Shown: positions 6,072 to 6,799 of the stretch, piece after piece | How positions within the stretch are numbered: the stretch's first letter is position 1 | How the letters are laid out: every line of letters starts with the position of its first letter | Source of the DNA: JACMJP01 sp046160675 | Lineage (GTDB): Bacteria > Bacteroidota > Bacteroidia > Chitinophagales > BACL12 | Assembly: GCA_046160675.1 (NCBI GenBank) | Contig: JBJXHH010000152.1 | Span: 1-6,799, forward strand | DNA length: 6,799 nucleotides | Direction of reading: 5' to 3' | Notes under the pieces: generated by a model | What the model was told of the DNA's origin: nothing | What the model saw: only the letters and a program-made list of their open reading frames with translations | The model's database searches: none | Translations under genes and position numbers: made by a program

Positions 6072-6799
6072 ATGTATGTTATGTATAGAATGATTCAAAT
6101 CTTTTTTCTATCCTCGTTTGTTTTTATTTCCTCAAAAACATTTGCAGGCGGTTGCGAAGCAGGCTTTACCTACACCTCAGATGACCCGGTTATTGCTTTT
6201 ACTGATCTTTCACTCGGCACAATTACTTCTTACTACTGGGATTTTGGTGATGGCTCTTACAGCTTTGAAGAAAATCCTGTACATGAATACGATTACAACG
6301 GTGTGTATGATGTATGCCTGTATGTGTACGGAACGTCAGGCAGTGATAGTTGTTACGATGCTTTTTGCCTATCAGTAGAAATAGATTCAGCAATTGAAAG
6401 TGCTGACTGCGAAGCCTCTTTTTATTACTCTGTAAGCAGCTTTGATGTATCCTTCACAAACACTTCTTCTGTGTCAGGTGCTTCGGGGATTACCTACTCA
6501 TGGAATTTTGGCGACGGAAGTTATTCTTCAGATGAAAACCCGGTTCATGTTTTTTCTTCTGAAGGAACCTACACTATTTGTTTAACTGTTTTCGGGGATA
6601 GCATTTGTTCAGACACCTATTGTGAAAACATCACCATTCTTGATGAAGATTCTTCAGGGTTTGAATTTTGTGAAGCTGATTTTGGGTATACTGAAGATGG
6701 TTTGAGTATTGCATTTTTTAATACATCCGACGGTGATATTTTGAGTTACTACTGGAATTTCGGCGACGGCGAATTTTCTTCAGATGAAAACCCCGATCA
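6072..6799 (+). CDS. N-terminal part of a second secreted PKD-array protein (cut by the window end)
   Basis: From ATG at 6072 the frame stays open for 242 codons to the last base, so this is a partial gene. ATGs at 6081 and 6090 are alternative starts; 6072 or 6081 keeps an Arg in the signal-peptide n-region. A signal peptide (to about residue 25, ending SKTFA) is followed by PKD1 (Cys 28, 82, 94, 99), PKD2 (Cys 113, 170, 179, 184) and the start of PKD3 (Cys 200). The three copies carry the FGDG motif, and the first two have the same C-x4-C end and NPVHEY-type turn as the upstream protein, so the genes are paralogues. Residues 23-242 contain no Lys or Arg, and also no Gln or Met. More PKD units and a T9SS tail are expected beyond the window but are not seen. 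A terminator upstream suggests separate transcription. Confidence 0.88.
   Translation, partial: MYVMYRMIQIFFLSSFVFISSKTFAGGCEAGFTYTSDDPVIAFTDLSLGTITSYYWDFGDGSYSFEENPVHEYDYNGVYDVCLYVYGTSGSDSCYDAFCLSVEIDSAIESADCEASFYYSVSSFDVSFTNTSSVSGASGITYSWNFGDGSYSSDENPVHVFSSEGTYTICLTVFGDSICSDTYCENITILDEDSSGFEFCEADFGYTEDGLSIAFFNTSDGDILSYYWNFGDGEFSSDENPD

Noticed and set aside
6118..6378. Plus-strand frame of 86 codons inside the second PKD gene
   Set aside because: It is in a different frame from the signal peptide and PKD domains that start at 6072, and its translation has no recognisable domain. It is a shadow.

Overview
The window looks like a chromosomal piece of a Bacteroidota genome, most plausibly a Chitinophagia- or Saprospiria-type environmental lineage. 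The grounds are two C-terminal type IX secretion (T9SS) type A sorting domains, a Bacteroidota-style dockerin-like pair opening with the residues VWPGDANND, PKD domains of the 'VCLTI...C-x4-C' type, AT-rich spacers, and no clear Shine-Dalgarno sequences. The exact taxon cannot be fixed from this sequence.

Layout: (1) 2-1420, minus strand: a complete 472-residue, helix-rich, Lys-rich, probably cytoplasmic protein of unknown function. (2) 1421-1692: a divergent spacer with weak promoter candidates for both directions. (3) 1693-3072, plus strand: a secreted protein made of a signal peptide, a Big_9-like Ig domain, a dockerin-like pair of Ca-binding loops, a cohesin-like domain and a T9SS sorting domain. 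(4) 3085-5874, plus strand, 12 bases downstream and probably co-transcribed: a 929-residue secreted protein made of a signal peptide, nine PKD domains, a Kazal-type domain and a T9SS sorting domain. (5) 5914-5950: a strong intrinsic terminator. (6) 6072 to the window end, plus strand: the first 242 codons of a second, paralogous PKD-array protein, with no stop before the edge.

The main discovery is compositional. In the 929-residue protein there is not one Lys or Arg from residue 3 to residue 840, so the nine PKD domains and the Kazal domain contain no basic residue other than His. Gln and Met occur once each in the mature part of that stretch. The basic residues reappear only at the edge of the sorting domain, which T9SS normally removes. 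The neighbouring paralogue shows the same absence of Lys and Arg after its signal peptide (residues 23-242), and also has no Gln or Met there. The co-oriented dockerin/cohesin-like protein and the minus-strand gene do not share this bias. Each complete PKD domain also carries four Cys at fixed places, ending in an invariant C-x4-C.

Working interpretation (inference): the plus-strand genes encode surface or released extracellular proteins exported by T9SS. The PKD proteins would be rigid, anionic, disulfide-stabilised stalks immune to Lys/Arg-specific proteases. One carries a protease-inhibitor-like tip whose predicted P1 residue is Asp. The dockerin/cohesin-like protein made from the same transcript could take part in surface assembly.
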